From Cladopsammia gracilis (lineage: Eukaryota; Cnidaria; Anthozoa; Scleractinia; Dendrophylliidae), in the NCBI GenBank assembly GCA_022457155.1, contig JAJGOT010000053.1:648501-712500 (forward strand): a DNA stretch of 64,000 nucleotides. Direction: 5' to 3'. Both the position numbers and the translations under genes were made by a program. Shown here one piece after another: positions 24,850 through 36,041 of the stretch (positions within the stretch are counted from its first letter, which is position 1; each line of letters begins with the position of its first letter). The notes under the pieces are model-generated. The model saw only the letters and a program-made list of their open reading frames with translations. It ran no database searches and had not been told where the DNA came from.

Positions 24850-26755
24850 AACAAATCACATCTTTCGATGGGAATTTATGTTGATATCAATCTGTGATTG
24901 ACTTCTTCTTTGTGTTCTTGTTAGTTTTGGAGAATTGTTTATAAAATGTGCTCAAATTCAGTCGTTTCATGATTTCTTTCATCGAAGACAGCTCGGCCTC
25001 GATGCGCTATAAATGGTTCGCGTTTTGCTTTTAAACATAAACTTATGGAGATTTAAACATAAACTTATGGAGATTTGAATAATTTGAATTTCAAATTATT
25101 GAATTTGAAATTTCAAATTAAAATAATTTGAATTTAATTTCAAATAATTTGATTTAAACATAAACTTATGGAGATTTGAATAAATAATAATAAAATAAAA
25201 TTGTGTTGTCCATTTTTATGTGTTTGTTCATTCATTACATAGGTTGAAAAGCGATTTTATGTAAACAAAACAAGACTTGGATTTTATAGTTCTAACTTCA
25301 CTCGCGTGGCCTTATTCCAATATGTTTGCGTATGTTTTGCAATTTTAATTTCCAAATCAGTTTCTCGGGCAATTTTTTATAAGCAACAGGTGTACTTTAT
25401 TCGGAAATTAGTCGTACTAGTTGCTGCGGAACGAGCGTAGCGAGTGAGCAGCAACATAATCAGGATTTAAGAGAAATATATGAGAAAGAAATAGAAGCTA
25501 GGAAAAATCTCGATTTGATCGCTTTTTACCAGAATTCACTGCGCCACGAACACATTTTGGGCCAGAATGCACTGCGCCACGAACGATAGCCTCGCTTGCT
25601 GCTTCAAGCTCAGTGTTGGCTGCGAGATTTGTAATACAGTATTTTGGTCCAACATGCCCCAGTCGAAATCGGAACTGAAGTGTCGAAGACTACTACGAGT
25701 TGAGCGGGGACTGCGAGGCATGGTGATAGGACTGTTGAATGGCAAAGATTTTCGAAGATTGTACGGAATAAAAGACAAATTTATTTTGAAATCACTCCGA
25801 CAGGGGTCGATGAGACTGAGCTGAGCTGAGCGCTTGGGGACGCGAAACCTGAGCTGAGCTTGGGAGACGCGAACACACAGTAATTAACCTAAATTTTCAC
25901 ACCTTCCTCGTGGTGAACGCGTCCTTTACTCAACAATATTCCACAGACATTGCAGGAACTTGATGCGTGAATTACAAAACAAAATTAGTCTTATGAGCTG
26001 GAATTTTCGTCGATTCATTCCGGTTACATTTGCTTTGCTTCCCCTCAACAAACGAAAGAGAAAATTCTGTAATACCAGCGAGACGATAAAACAGCATTGT
26101 TACAACAAATTTACCGCAGCAATTACTATCTTTTGGATACACTAGTCATTATTTAAAGACGGAGAAAAAGCTGTTTTAGAGAACTTTTGTACGGTTTAAA
26201 TGTACTGTGCAGGCGGTCGCGTAATTCTATTTTTGAGAATTGCTAAAATTGACAAATAGCCCGGTCGTCTATCTTAATTCTTGTGCTTCCGACCTTTCGC
26301 CTCAGTCCAGTTTATCATCGGCTTTCTGTTCAGAGAGCTACGCTGTTAGGCTCAGCCTATCCATATATATTAAACATTTCAAAACACAACACAATGTTTG
26401 AGTTTAGAAGACATGTTTCGGATACTTCTGTATCCATCGTTCAAGGCTCAAGGATGTTTGCAAAATTGTAACTGTACTGATAAGGTTGACAACAAAGAAA
26501 TGCTAATTATAACTTGAATTGTAGAAATAATTGCTGATTACAAATCGGATACAGAACCGTAGAAATATTACGAAATACTTAAGGGATACAACGAAATTAG
26601 CCGAATACAAATCTGTGAAAATATTATACATAATACTAAGGGAATACAACGAAATATATGATACTTCTATGAAAAGAAAACGAAGTGATGATTACGAGAA
26701 TGAAAAATTTAAGTAAGAGTGTTAAATTAAACTTCAATATGAAGGGCTACTTTGA
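24850..26755. other. Host DNA without recognised gene
   Basis: Contains three copies of AAACATAAACTTATGGAGAT in an AT-rich palindromic patch (about 25040-25190). The open frames near 25540-25820 have no features I recognise. Confidence 0.35.
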
Positions 26756-26758
26756 TCT

Positions 26759-27139
26759 TAAAGGGAACCTCTATTGTTATAACAAATTGACGTTGAATTG
26801 TTGGAAATAAAGTCTAAACTAAAATTTAAAAAAAGTGCAAAAGTAATTTTTAGTGTACAAAAATATGGATATCAATATCGTCTATTTCAGTTCACTTTTA
26901 AATTTCCCGCTCGCCGCCACTTTGAATATTTATGACGTGTTGCGGTTGTCCAATTGTTGCATACAAAGGAACATTGATTATTACATCAGCTGCAACCGTA
27001 ACATGTCATAAATATTTAAAATGGTGGCGCGTGGGAAGCTTGTACAAAATATTTCCATTTGGTATTAAAATAATCGAAATTTTGACTTTATTTCCAACAA
27101 TTTAACGTCAATTTGTTATGAAAATGGAGGTTTCTTTAA
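26759..27139. mobile_element. MITE-like long inverted repeat
   Basis: Left AAAGGGAACCTCTATTGTTA and right AATGGAGGTTTCTTTAAA are diverged complements, as are GACGTTGAATTGTTGG and its partner near 27100. The middle has GCCGCCACTTTGAATATTTA facing its complement. A related design appears at 48098-48500. Confidence 0.6.
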
Positions 27140-27540
27140 ATTGGAATATAGTGGGAGCAGTCAGTCCAAGATGGAAAACAACCTCCAGAACATGAATGAA
27201 TCCAAATGTTTGTAGATGAACTGACGATGGAACTGACGACAGATACTGAAGTATCCGAAACATGTCTTCTAAACTGAAACGTTGTGTCGTGTTTTTGAAA
27301 TGTTTAAAGTTAATGGTGTGGCTATTTCGCCCACTACCTCTGTAGTTTCGTCGATGGCGTAGTGGTGATCACATGACGTCTGCCATGTAAGCAGAAAACT
27401 GGGGTCCGATCGGGGGGGTGGGGGTACTCCCATATATGAGCTATATGGGTATGTGTCGCTGTGAAGGGTATGGTTTTCAGGCAGTTTAGTCTGGGATAGG
27501 GTATAGTTGTCAGAGATTTTTGGACTAGAATAGGGTATCA

Positions 27541-28135
27541 TTTTCCGCGAAACTGATCAGTTGCGTAAAGAATTTAGTCTAGACAAGGTTTACTGGCAAA
27601 TGGCATTTAAAAATCGGTACGGCGGGCAGTACGGCATTTTTACTGACCCCAGTTAACTAATAACTGTGATAGTGAACGAGTTTCTGGAAAGTAGCGAGTC
27701 TGGAATAGGTCTAGGATAGGGTAGGGTTTTTCGTTGTTAAGTCTAGAATAGGGTTGCAAAATGCAGCTAAAATGGTCTAGTATAGGTTAAGGGTCTCAGA
27801 GTCCCAGCGGCACAACCCCACCCAAACATTTGCAAACATTTTCCGCGAAACTGATCAGTTGCGTGAAGAATTTAGTCTAGACAAGGTTTACTGGCAAATG
27901 GCATTAAAAAATCGGTACGGCGGGCAGTACGGCATTTTTACTGACCCCAGTTAACTAATAACTGTGACAGTGAACGAGTTTTTGGAAAGTAGCGAGTCTG
28001 GAATAGGTCTAGGATAGGGTAGGGTTTTTCGTTGTTTAGTCTAGAATAGGGTTGCAAAATGCAGCTAAAATGGTCTAGTATAGGTTAAGGGTCTCAGAGT
28101 CCCAGCGGCACAACCCCACCCAAACATTTACAGAG
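27541..28135. repeat. Tandem duplication, ~297 bp x 2
   Basis: A block starting TTTTCCGCGAAACTGATCAG occurs at 27541 and again at 27838 with very few differences, both ending CCCACCCAAACATTT. It lies between G/C-run repeats. Confidence 0.85.
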
Positions 28136-28136
28136 T

Positions 28137-28570
28137 ACCCCCCCCCCCCCCCCACAAATTTCAAATTGTTAGTTAGAATATTCCTTGCAATCAGTTTCAT
28201 ATGTACCGTGCTCTCCCCCACGGGGGGGTGGAGGGGACTCCCATATAAAAATGACGGGGGTGCTCGTCGTACCTTTTAGGGGTCAAAATTTGTAGATTGG
28301 TACCGCTTATGGTGCTAAAATCTAAAATGACCACCGTTAGAATTATTGCGGTATCTTTTAGGGTATTGAGCCGAAAAAATATGACAGAATATAACATGTT
28401 TTGTTTTAGAATTGGTACCTCTTAACGGTAAACATTTATTTTATTGAGCCACGCCAATCAAACGAGATTCTGGCACCTTTCAGGATGTTTATCGAAAATT
28501 TGCGACGAGCACCCCCGTCATTTTTACCCCCCCCCCCCCCCCCGTCAACCCGGGCGGTGCTCTTATTTGT
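28137..28570. repeat. G/C-run bounded repeat, copy A
   Basis: Poly-C tracts (28138-28153 and near 28530) bracket a block with GGGTGCTCGTCGTACCTTTT, TCTAAAATGACCACCGTTAG and GAGCCACGCC. The same block recurs at about 42808-43010. Interspersed non-coding repeat of unknown class. Confidence 0.7.
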
Positions 28571-28755
28571 CTCAGATTCATTGCCATAGTTGCCATAAAA
28601 AAATAAACTGCATTGAATGTTCCAATTAAATTACGACGAGTGAGATGAGAATGTATTTATCAATGAGATGTTTCTATTTGCAATAAAATTTAAAAAAGAA
28701 TTGATTCCGGAATAACAATGCTATCTAAATAACTGTTTTGCCTTCGTGAGTTTAC

Positions 28756-29469
28756 AATCTCCTAAACACGAAACCGGCTTACCGTTTATGTAGTTCCATG
28801 AAGCTGTATTGTCCTTTTGGTCCAGTTTTTCGTACCAGATCGCCAGGTTGTCATACTCCGCAGCAATCGCTGCATTTGATCCGATTGTGATCTTCTGCTG
28901 TAGCTTTCGATTCGATGAAATATTTTTGCACTCGACTCGTGGGTCGCTGTGCTCGTGAAATCGTTTCTTTTCCATGAAGACCTCTAGTTTGTCTTTTTTA
29001 AAACTAAATCCCAGATGGAACCAAATATTCATCAAGACAGAGATTTCGGCGAACGAGCAAACATGTTCATCGGTAACGACGAATATCTCTAACTTTTTAT
29101 CTAGCACACCAACCGACCATCCTTTGTGTAGTTCACTGATGCGATTTCCGAACAAGAAAATGTCGTCATTAAGCGTTTTGGATGTTCCAATGACCTTGAT
29201 AAGCACGGATACAGAAAAACCGTGATCGCACTTTACTGGGTCAAGCGGGCACCCAGTAGGAATGGCACCATCTTCAACCCCACTCTCATTGTACTCATTC
29301 AGACTTAGCACGCTACCTCCCGGCACGAGAAGTCCCGTTCCCGCGGGAGACCGCGTGGTTAAGACCACACCCTGAATTCTGCTTTGTCTGGAGGTCTTAT
29401 TATCGACTATATTATCTGGACGGTCGAAGTCCCAGTAATTATCCGCATCGTCATAAAATGAATACAAGT
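28756..29469 (-). CDS. LamG-like (concanavalin A-like) domain exon
   Basis: Minus-strand open frame preceded by a good acceptor (TCTTTTTCAG at 29470), so it is an internal exon rather than a gene start. The first codons read LYSFYDDADNYWDFD. The following ~200 residues have the strand-rich pattern of LamG/pentraxin-like domains (CDHGFSVSVLIKV, WFHLGFSFKKDKLEVF, GSNAAIAAEYDNLAIW). The exon probably ends at GATT|GTAAAC (714 bp), whose phase fits the SEA-like exon 6 kb downstream; that donor is weak. If unspliced, the frame stops at about 28721. LamG plus SEA suggests an extracellular region of a receptor or matrix protein. Upstream exons were not found. Confidence 0.6.
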
Positions 29470-29474
29470 CTGAA

Positions 29475-30058
29475 AAAGAGAAAGAGGGTGCACTCCAATA
29501 TCAAAATTCAAATTCTCCGTTCCTGTCCCCATACGTTTCTTATAGAGGCAGTGGGGAGATGTTAAAATATCAAGGGAGTTCATCTTGGGTGATTACGTAA
29601 GGAATAAGCACGCGGATGACCAATAAGACAATAGGGACATTTAGAGACGAAAACGATTAAATTGGTATTGTTTGTTAAACAGCCTTGAAGTTAAGATTGC
29701 CCCCCCCCCCCAATACTGTTTAGTGTGAGCGGTAAAAGCTTACGTAAGCGGCCACCTATCCCCAATACTGCTAGTTATCGCTTTCGAGAATTATTTCCGT
29801 AAACAGCTACAAGCAATTGCAAAAAGAGTTGAGACATTGTGTACTGTCGTGCATATTTCGAGTGTAACACGGTTTTCAACAAGTCCCCACCCCTCCCCCC
29901 TTATCAATGTTGTACCAGATCAAAAATGCCATTCAAACTAACAGTCATCAACATTGAAAGAGGGAGGGGAGGGGGGGGGGGGGGATCTGTAGCACATTGC
30001 ATTGATTTGATTTGTGATACGTGGTCGCTTTTGCAACTGCTTGTAGTTCCAGAGGTCT
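29475..30058. other. Host DNA with poly-C and poly-G runs
   Basis: No gene. Homopolymer runs at 29700-29711 and 29970-29984; GCTTACGTAAGCGGCCAC near 29750 resembles CGCTTACGGGAG near 30207 and may mark an element. Confidence 0.4.
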
Positions 30059-30199
30059 CCGAGGGTGTCTGAGGATGTTCGAGGGTGTCCGAGGGTATTC
30101 GAGGGTGTTCGAGGGTTTCCGAGGGTATCCGAGGGTGGCCGAGGGTGGCTGAGGGTATCCGAGGGTGACCGACGGTGTCCGAGGGTGACCGAGGGCGTC
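30059..30199. repeat. 10-bp minisatellite
   Basis: About 14 units of GAGGGTGTCC with variants (GAGGGTATCC, GAGGGTGACC, GAGGGTGGCC). Confidence 0.9.
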
Positions 30200-30234
30200 C
30201 AAAATTGTCCGCTTACGGGAGCTTTGACTGCAAC

Positions 30235-30312
30235 ACGACCGCGGAGAGCAGAACTCGAACAACCGACCTTCAGATCAAGAGTCCAATGTGCTCACCACAG
30301 TTTAAGTTCCCC
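30235..30312 (-). repeat. Possible tRNA-derived SINE fragment
   Basis: On the minus strand TGTGGTGAGCACATTGG resembles an A box and GGTTGTTCGAGTTC a B box at tRNA-like spacing. No acceptor stem is evident, so a SINE remnant is likelier than a tRNA gene. Confidence 0.4.
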
Positions 30313-31314
30313 TCTCCCCTACACAAACAATAACTACCCTATGACAGTCAACTATCGCCGTACACACGGACAACCCGTGTAGAATAATTCCTGAAAAAGT
30401 TTACAGACTTTTGATATTATCGACACCAAATTGTAATCCCAAAGTTACGAAAATCAATTCACTTACAGTTCACTACATCCAAACGTAACTAACTCCCCAA
30501 CTACATTTTATTAACAATAACAACTGGTTGGAACGTAGCAACCGAATATAACAATAACAGCGGACTGCTGATAAAAAATCAGGAGACAAAAGACAAATGT
30601 TTTTCACACACAATAAAGAAAACAAAGTTGCAAAGCTTATTTAATATCGCCAAATTTTGCTTTAGATAGTCGGTGGTACATGAACATTAATTATTTTAAA
30701 CAAGGCAACTGTATGCTATATTTTAGTTTTATACATAACAACATTGGTTCATTTCTTCAAAAACCTCTATATTTTATTTTAGAACCTTCTTAGAAATGGC
30801 GTACCAAACATTTCGAATGGCGAAATTTAAATTAATTCTTCTTTGACATAATATCTAATTGTTTTTAGTAAAATCAGTGTTTGCTTTCGACTGACAATAA
30901 CCTAATTATTGCTATTAAATAATGAAACATTTTAAGAAGAAAAACACGAAATATTCATTAAGAACAGAATATTTGTTGAGCGCAACTTAAAGATCGAAAA
31001 GGTAACGCAATTTCTGTGGTAATGAGAGAGCAGAGAAAATCCTAAACAGACTTGCTACTCCTTAACTCACCATCTAACAAAAAACATTGCGCATGTGTCA
31101 TCACAAAAAGCATTCGTCTTTTAAATCCTAACTGCTAAAATTATAATCATGTGTTTATTTTAGGACGTTATAATTGAATTACTGTATGCGTTGAATAACT
31201 TGTCAAGTTTGGAATAACGAAAGACAAGGTGTTGCGTAAATGTAACGTAATAAAGTCTTATAGAAATAGAAAACCAAAATTATTTTTAACGAGGTCATTA
31301 GTCACTTAATATAA
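30313..31314. other. AT-rich host DNA, nothing recognised
   Basis: No supported gene, repeat or RNA. Confidence 0.4.
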
Positions 31315-32995
31315 CTGGCCTTTCACTCGCAGAGTCAATTATGGAGACATAAAGTGTAGTTCAGACGCTAGTGTGTTGACGAAATCCTATGGTGTGACCA
31401 TTCAAACGAAACCTCGTCGGCAGTACTTTTGCATGTTACAATTCTTTTTAATATTTTCCAAAATGAAATTTGGGATTTTTCTTGAATTTTGATGATTGGC
31501 AATCTTGGGAGTTAAAAGGTTAACAGCCCAATCAATCAAATATAGTTTTTGTGCTGTGTCACCTGTTTTTCCTTAAAAAAATTGAAGAATTGTTTGAGGT
31601 ATCTTATTTGCATTCTACCCACTCTTTCCAACACAAATAAAATGATACTGATTTTTTTTTCGTTTTTTTTTTAGCCTAATGCAATTACATATAAGAATAT
31701 CAGTCCACAGCACAAATAAATCTGTGTAAATCAAATCAATCCTAACCCTTTGAGCCTCAGTTAAAATGTCTGAGAAGCAAAACTGAAAAAAGAAGTATTT
31801 TGCAGCTGTTAAGTTCTTTTTCTTTAATATATATTTAGGCACCATACAAAACGACTTTAAAGGATAATGCATTTTTTTAAAAAAAATGTTTTTAGTCCTA
31901 TTTCAATTGCGACAAAATGTTTTTTTTTGTCGAATCGACACTGTAAAAAATATCTCATATTTTTTTTTTGTGTTGTCTAGGCAAGTTAAAGCTTAAAAGC
32001 AGAAAAGCTACTTCATTTTCAAAATAAAATAAAAACATTAAATTTGCCCTTATTCCATGTTTTCCTGCCAAGCAGTTTTCACAAGAGTTAAAATGTATCG
32101 AAAATCGTTAAAAATGCATTTAATCTGGATAACGGATACTTACCATTTGATGCTGAACACCATAATCTAGCACAGAGAATAAGACACACCTGTAAAGTAA
32201 AAAAAAACAATGTCCAAAGCCAAACTTGAGTCGTGTACCAGGGGCAGATCCAGGGGCGGGGGGGTGAAATGGGTGAATTTTCACCCCCTTTTCTGAGACC
32301 CTTTCTTTCTTTTTTCTAAAGTATTTCTCAAATAAATAATATTTTGGTTCTAGTGCATTTAAAATTTCACCCCCCATTTCAAAATCCTGGATCCGCCCCT
32401 GGTGTACTGAGGTTACAACGTTTAACCTTAAACTCCCAAGAGTGCCAAACATCAAAATTAAAAAAAAAATCCAAAATTTCATTTTGTAAAATATTAAAAA
32501 CAAATAATACCATGCAAAAGTACTGCCGAAGAGGTTTCATTTGAATGGTCACACCATAGGATTTCGTCAACAGACTCAAAAGTTAGAACAGATGGTACCA
32601 TGCAAAAGTATTGCTGAAGAGGTTTCATTTGAATGGTCACACCACAGGGCTTCGTCAACAGACTCAAAAGTTAGAACAGATGGTACCATGCAAAAGTAAT
32701 GCTGAAGAGGTTTCATTTGAATGGTCACACCATAGGATTTCATCAACAGACTCAAAAGTTAGAACAAATGGTACCACGAAAAAGTACTGCTGAAGAGGTT
32801 TCATTTGAATGGTCACACCATAGGATTTCATCAACAGACTCAAAAGTTAGAACAAATGGTACCACGAAAAAGTACTGCTGAAGAGGTTTCATTTGAATGG
32901 TCACACTATAGGATTTCATCCTCAGACTTAAAAGTTCTGAACTACACTATACTGTCTCCATAACTGACTCTGGGAGTGGAAGGGTTAAAAAGGCT
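31315..32995. mobile_element. Non-autonomous element with diverged inverted ends and internal 88-bp repeats
   Basis: Left end (CACTCGCAGAGTCAATTATGG...AAGTGTAGTTCAG) is complementary to the right end (CTGAACTACACT...CCATAACTGACTCTGGGAGTG). Inside the right end, an 88-bp unit with GAAGAGGTTTCATTTGAATG is repeated about five times (32500-32945), with a single complementary unit near 31390-31430. No transposase frame. Confidence 0.65.
32500..32945. repeat. 88-bp tandem repeat
   Basis: About five units with GGTCACACCATAGGATTTC and CAACAGACTCAAAAGTTAGA; the period of 88 is set by successive GAAGAGGTTTCATTT blocks. Confidence 0.88.
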
Positions 32996-34060
32996 ATATC
33001 GCCAGACTTAAGCATCACTTTGAAAAGCGAAACGACATATTTCCATCAAAGGCAATCTAAAAATAACGGTCTAGTTTTGTTAATTGCTACCAATAGTAAT
33101 GAACTGAAACTACTAATGTGCGTTTTTAGCGACGGTTTGCCTGGATGAAAATGGATTGCAACTTGAAAAATTTAGGATAAACTTTTCAAATTCTTTCACT
33201 GTGTCTTTGAAAAATCGATTAAAATGGCTATGGTTTGTTTTTCCGTTAAGAATTCACTCTATATTTTATCTTTTTTTTAGGTTCAAAGAAAATTGCGTGC
33301 ATGACTGAAGGTGATTATTGGTAATTTTAGCAAAGGTTTGCAATCAACAATCAGCCAAATCCTTATGATATATTTCACTTAAAGCCTGGCTTTATCACCA
33401 ACTAAAAGCTTGTGTAAGTGGTTGCTCCCGTAAGCGACCGTGATCATTCAAATAAAAGCTGTTCCTGTCTTTATTATTTCATTTTGTTGGTAACTTTCAA
33501 ATGATTGGGGATTTTTCTAAATGTGTATATTTTGCTCGCTCCCTGCAGCAAACGAATTAATAAGACTTACCAAAGTTCTCGGATAAATCATTGCTTTGAA
33601 GTCCAGTAAAACGCAATTAATACAGTCCCGTCTAGCCAGCGGGAAAACGTTAGCAAGTTCATTCTAGAGAAACATATTGCGGAACTTATCCGGATCCACT
33701 ATAAGTGAAATGAAGAAATGAAGCTTTGGTCAATGATTGGCTTTGAGTAATTAACGTTCTATTATCCACACCATTCTTATTTATCATCTGCAACAATAAG
33801 CGTTAATTTTTCGCCTACATCCGCCCATGAAATCAATCATTTGTTAGCACCAAACCGTTCAAAAACGTCATAACATTATTAAGTAAAACGGCGCCAAGTA
33901 CGGTAAATTACTTCACAGCTTGATGATAGCGGTGAAGAACATCTATAAAAGCATTTTCAAGCAAAATATTGCACCATGGATACTGGGACAAACATGGCGA
34001 AACTTCAAAGTTTCAAAGTTGGAAATTCCAAGTTTAGAAATCACTCGTCTGTTTTTGTCT
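32996..34060. other. Host DNA, no gene supported
   Basis: A minus-strand donor-like site exists near 33570 but the frames upstream of it are short and unconvincing. Confidence 0.35.
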
Positions 34061-34068
34061 CAAGACAT

Positions 34069-34292
34069 AGGGTGCGTTCGATTGAACGTATTCCACAATA
34101 CGAATATATAGAATGGTCACAAAAAATCTCGTTTTACGGGATTTGGGACTTACTGGAAAACTAAACATCTCATATTGCCGTATTACGAGCATTTTTTGTC
34201 AGATTTATACTGCAAGTTTGCCTAAACAAACAATTCTCAGAGACTATTCTTTTTATTCTTATTCCGGAATACGGTCGATTGAACGCGCCCTC
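34069..34292. mobile_element. MITE with GGGTGCGTTCGATTGAACG ends
   Basis: Left end GGGTGCGTTCGATTGAACG and right end CGATTGAACGCGCCC are inverted repeats. Its right part (34197-34290) is followed by a diverged direct copy at 34315-34400. Confidence 0.7.
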
Positions 34293-34435
34293 AAGCTTGG
34301 GGTGCCTGTGGTTTTGACAGATTTATACTGCAAGTGTACCTAAACAAACAATTCTCGGAGACTATTCTGTTTATTCTTATTCCGGAATACGGTCAATCAA
34401 ACACGTCATTATCATCATACAGCAAACTAAACGTG

Positions 34436-34645
34436 TTTAAAGAGTCTGATCCACCCAGTTTGCATTGCGCGCGTCTCTTATTGTTATGATACGGCTCTAT
34501 TCCATATTTGGGCAAGCATATCACCTCTTGCACGAGTGAATTTCTCATCTATAATACAGTATGGACTTTCGGGGGCCCTGAAAATGGCGGATGAACCAAC
34601 GTAGGCGCGCAATGCAAACTGGGTGGATCAGATTCTTTAATGCTC
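34436..34645. mobile_element. MITE-like inverted repeat
   Basis: GAGTCTGATCCACCCAGTTT with TGCATTGCGCGC on the left faces GCGCGCAATGCAAACTGGGT with GGATCAGATTC on the right. Confidence 0.7.
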
Positions 34646-34706
34646 GTTTACACATGCGAGTTCAAATTTTTAATTTTTCTTTTTGTGCATTTTTCGGAAG
34701 GAAATA

Positions 34707-34900
34707 ATGTATTTAGTAACCTGTCCAAATCATTTTTTCAATCCGAAGTTCCAGTTACTTTCGCTGTCTATCTTTTGGAACTTCAAGAGGAACATGCAAA
34801 TTAAATAGCGGCCGTGCAAATAGTAAAAGTACAGCCGAGAAAACCGTTTTCCCAAGATCGCATTGAAAAACGGTTTGGACAGGTTGCTAAATACACTTAA
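34707..34900. mobile_element. MITE-like inverted repeat
   Basis: ATGTATTTAGTAACCTGTCC on the left and GGACAGGTTGCTAAATACAC on the right are complementary, with inner TTTTTCAATCCG-like complements. Confidence 0.65.
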
Positions 34901-35227
34901 GTTGAACCTCCGGTAGGCGAGCACCCTCCATACAAGAAAAAGTGGTCTTCTACGGGAGGTGGTCTCTCATGGGAGGCACTCCACAGGAAGCCCAAACTTA
35001 AGCAATGTTTAATCTAACTTTCATGGTAATCGCAATACAATCAATGAAAGAACTGATTTCTAAAACTACAATGATAAACAAGTAAATATGTTTGTGGAGA
35101 TCGACTCACGAAATCTCGTGTACTCTTCTAATAACCATGAAAAATATAAACAATGACTCGTACTTCAGTGTTCAATGTTCAACAGATGAAGGCTTGAAAA
35201 AACGATCAATTGTGGACTGTTTCGCTG

Positions 35228-35815
35228 ACTTTAGCTGAACATCCTTGGAACAGTTCCTTTCGTACTCGGAAGACTGCAGACGACAGTCCTTCCATTCTGC
35301 ATGCCAGTCAGCAAATTCTGACAACTGATTGGCAAGTTGTGCAGCTTCGATTCTTTGACAGAGTTTATAGCCGGTGCTTTCAAAGGCTGGTCATACTTGT
35401 CGTTCTCGTCGTCCAGTTCTACAACATCGCCCTGTCTATGCTGCTCAATGAATTCCTTGCGCAAGTCGTCCCTCCAGTTCAGTTCTGAGCTGTCGACTAA
35501 AGGTTGGCGGGTAGGAGCGTCTTCATCAAAAACCTCCGCGTAAGGTTGCGCTTGGGAAACTTTGACTATAAGCTACTGTAGATCCAGAAGCTCCTCGCAG
35601 GCGAGCGGGTCATCCTCTTCCACAGGTGCACTGTCCGGTTCTTCGGGATACATGTCAACGTGCTTGAAGCACTTCGTTACGACCTCTGGATTTACTTCCT
35701 CCCATGCACCAATCATCCATCTGATCGCAAGTAGTAGAGTCACACATTTAATGATGTCACTCGCCGCTGTTGTGCTCCCACGCCAACCTTTTGTGCTGCC
35801 AACCCTCAAGCAAAT
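35228..35815 (-). pseudogene. Decayed pogo/Tigger-type DDE transposase fragment
   Basis: The minus-strand reading resembles the C-terminal part of Tigger/pogo (jerky-like) transposases: DIIKCVTLLLAIRWMIGAWE, VVTKCFKHV, DPLACEELLDLQ, then an acidic ELDDEND segment. An in-frame TAG near 35573-35575 interrupts it, the frame reopening immediately (LIVKVSQAQPYAEVFDED). The DDE catalytic region is absent. It was never a host gene, and it cannot encode an active enzyme. A 23-bp inverted pair (GTGCTCCCACGCCAACCTTTT at about 35771 and its complement at about 35884) lies at its 5' end and may be element termini. Confidence 0.65.
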
Positions 35816-36041
35816 AAAGCCTAACCTAGCAACATTTAAGCAAGAAATGTCATATCTTCAACTTTAAAGTGCCAGTCCTATACAAAAGGTTGGCGTGGGA
35901 GCACAATCTGTTCGGATCTATCAAGAACTTTTGTTATGTTTTAAAACAAAAAATTTTTTCACCTGAAAAGAGTCGTCGAAGCGAATTTCAACTTAATACG
36001 TTTTTATCCACACGAGTTTAGATAAATACTATAGGTCAAGA

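Noticed and set aside
25536..25824. Overlapping open frames on both strands near 25.5-25.8 kb
   Set aside because: No recognisable domain, no splice or repeat support, and repetitive GAGCTGAGCT words at the end.
29948..30382. Open frames of about 105 aa on both strands across the GAGGGTGTCC minisatellite
   Set aside because: Peptides simply repeat the 10-bp unit; no start context or flanking exon structure.
33541..33680. Possible minus-strand first exon with donor TTG|GTAAGT near 33570
   Set aside because: Frames leading into it are short, lack a convincing signal peptide or start, and no partner exon was identified.
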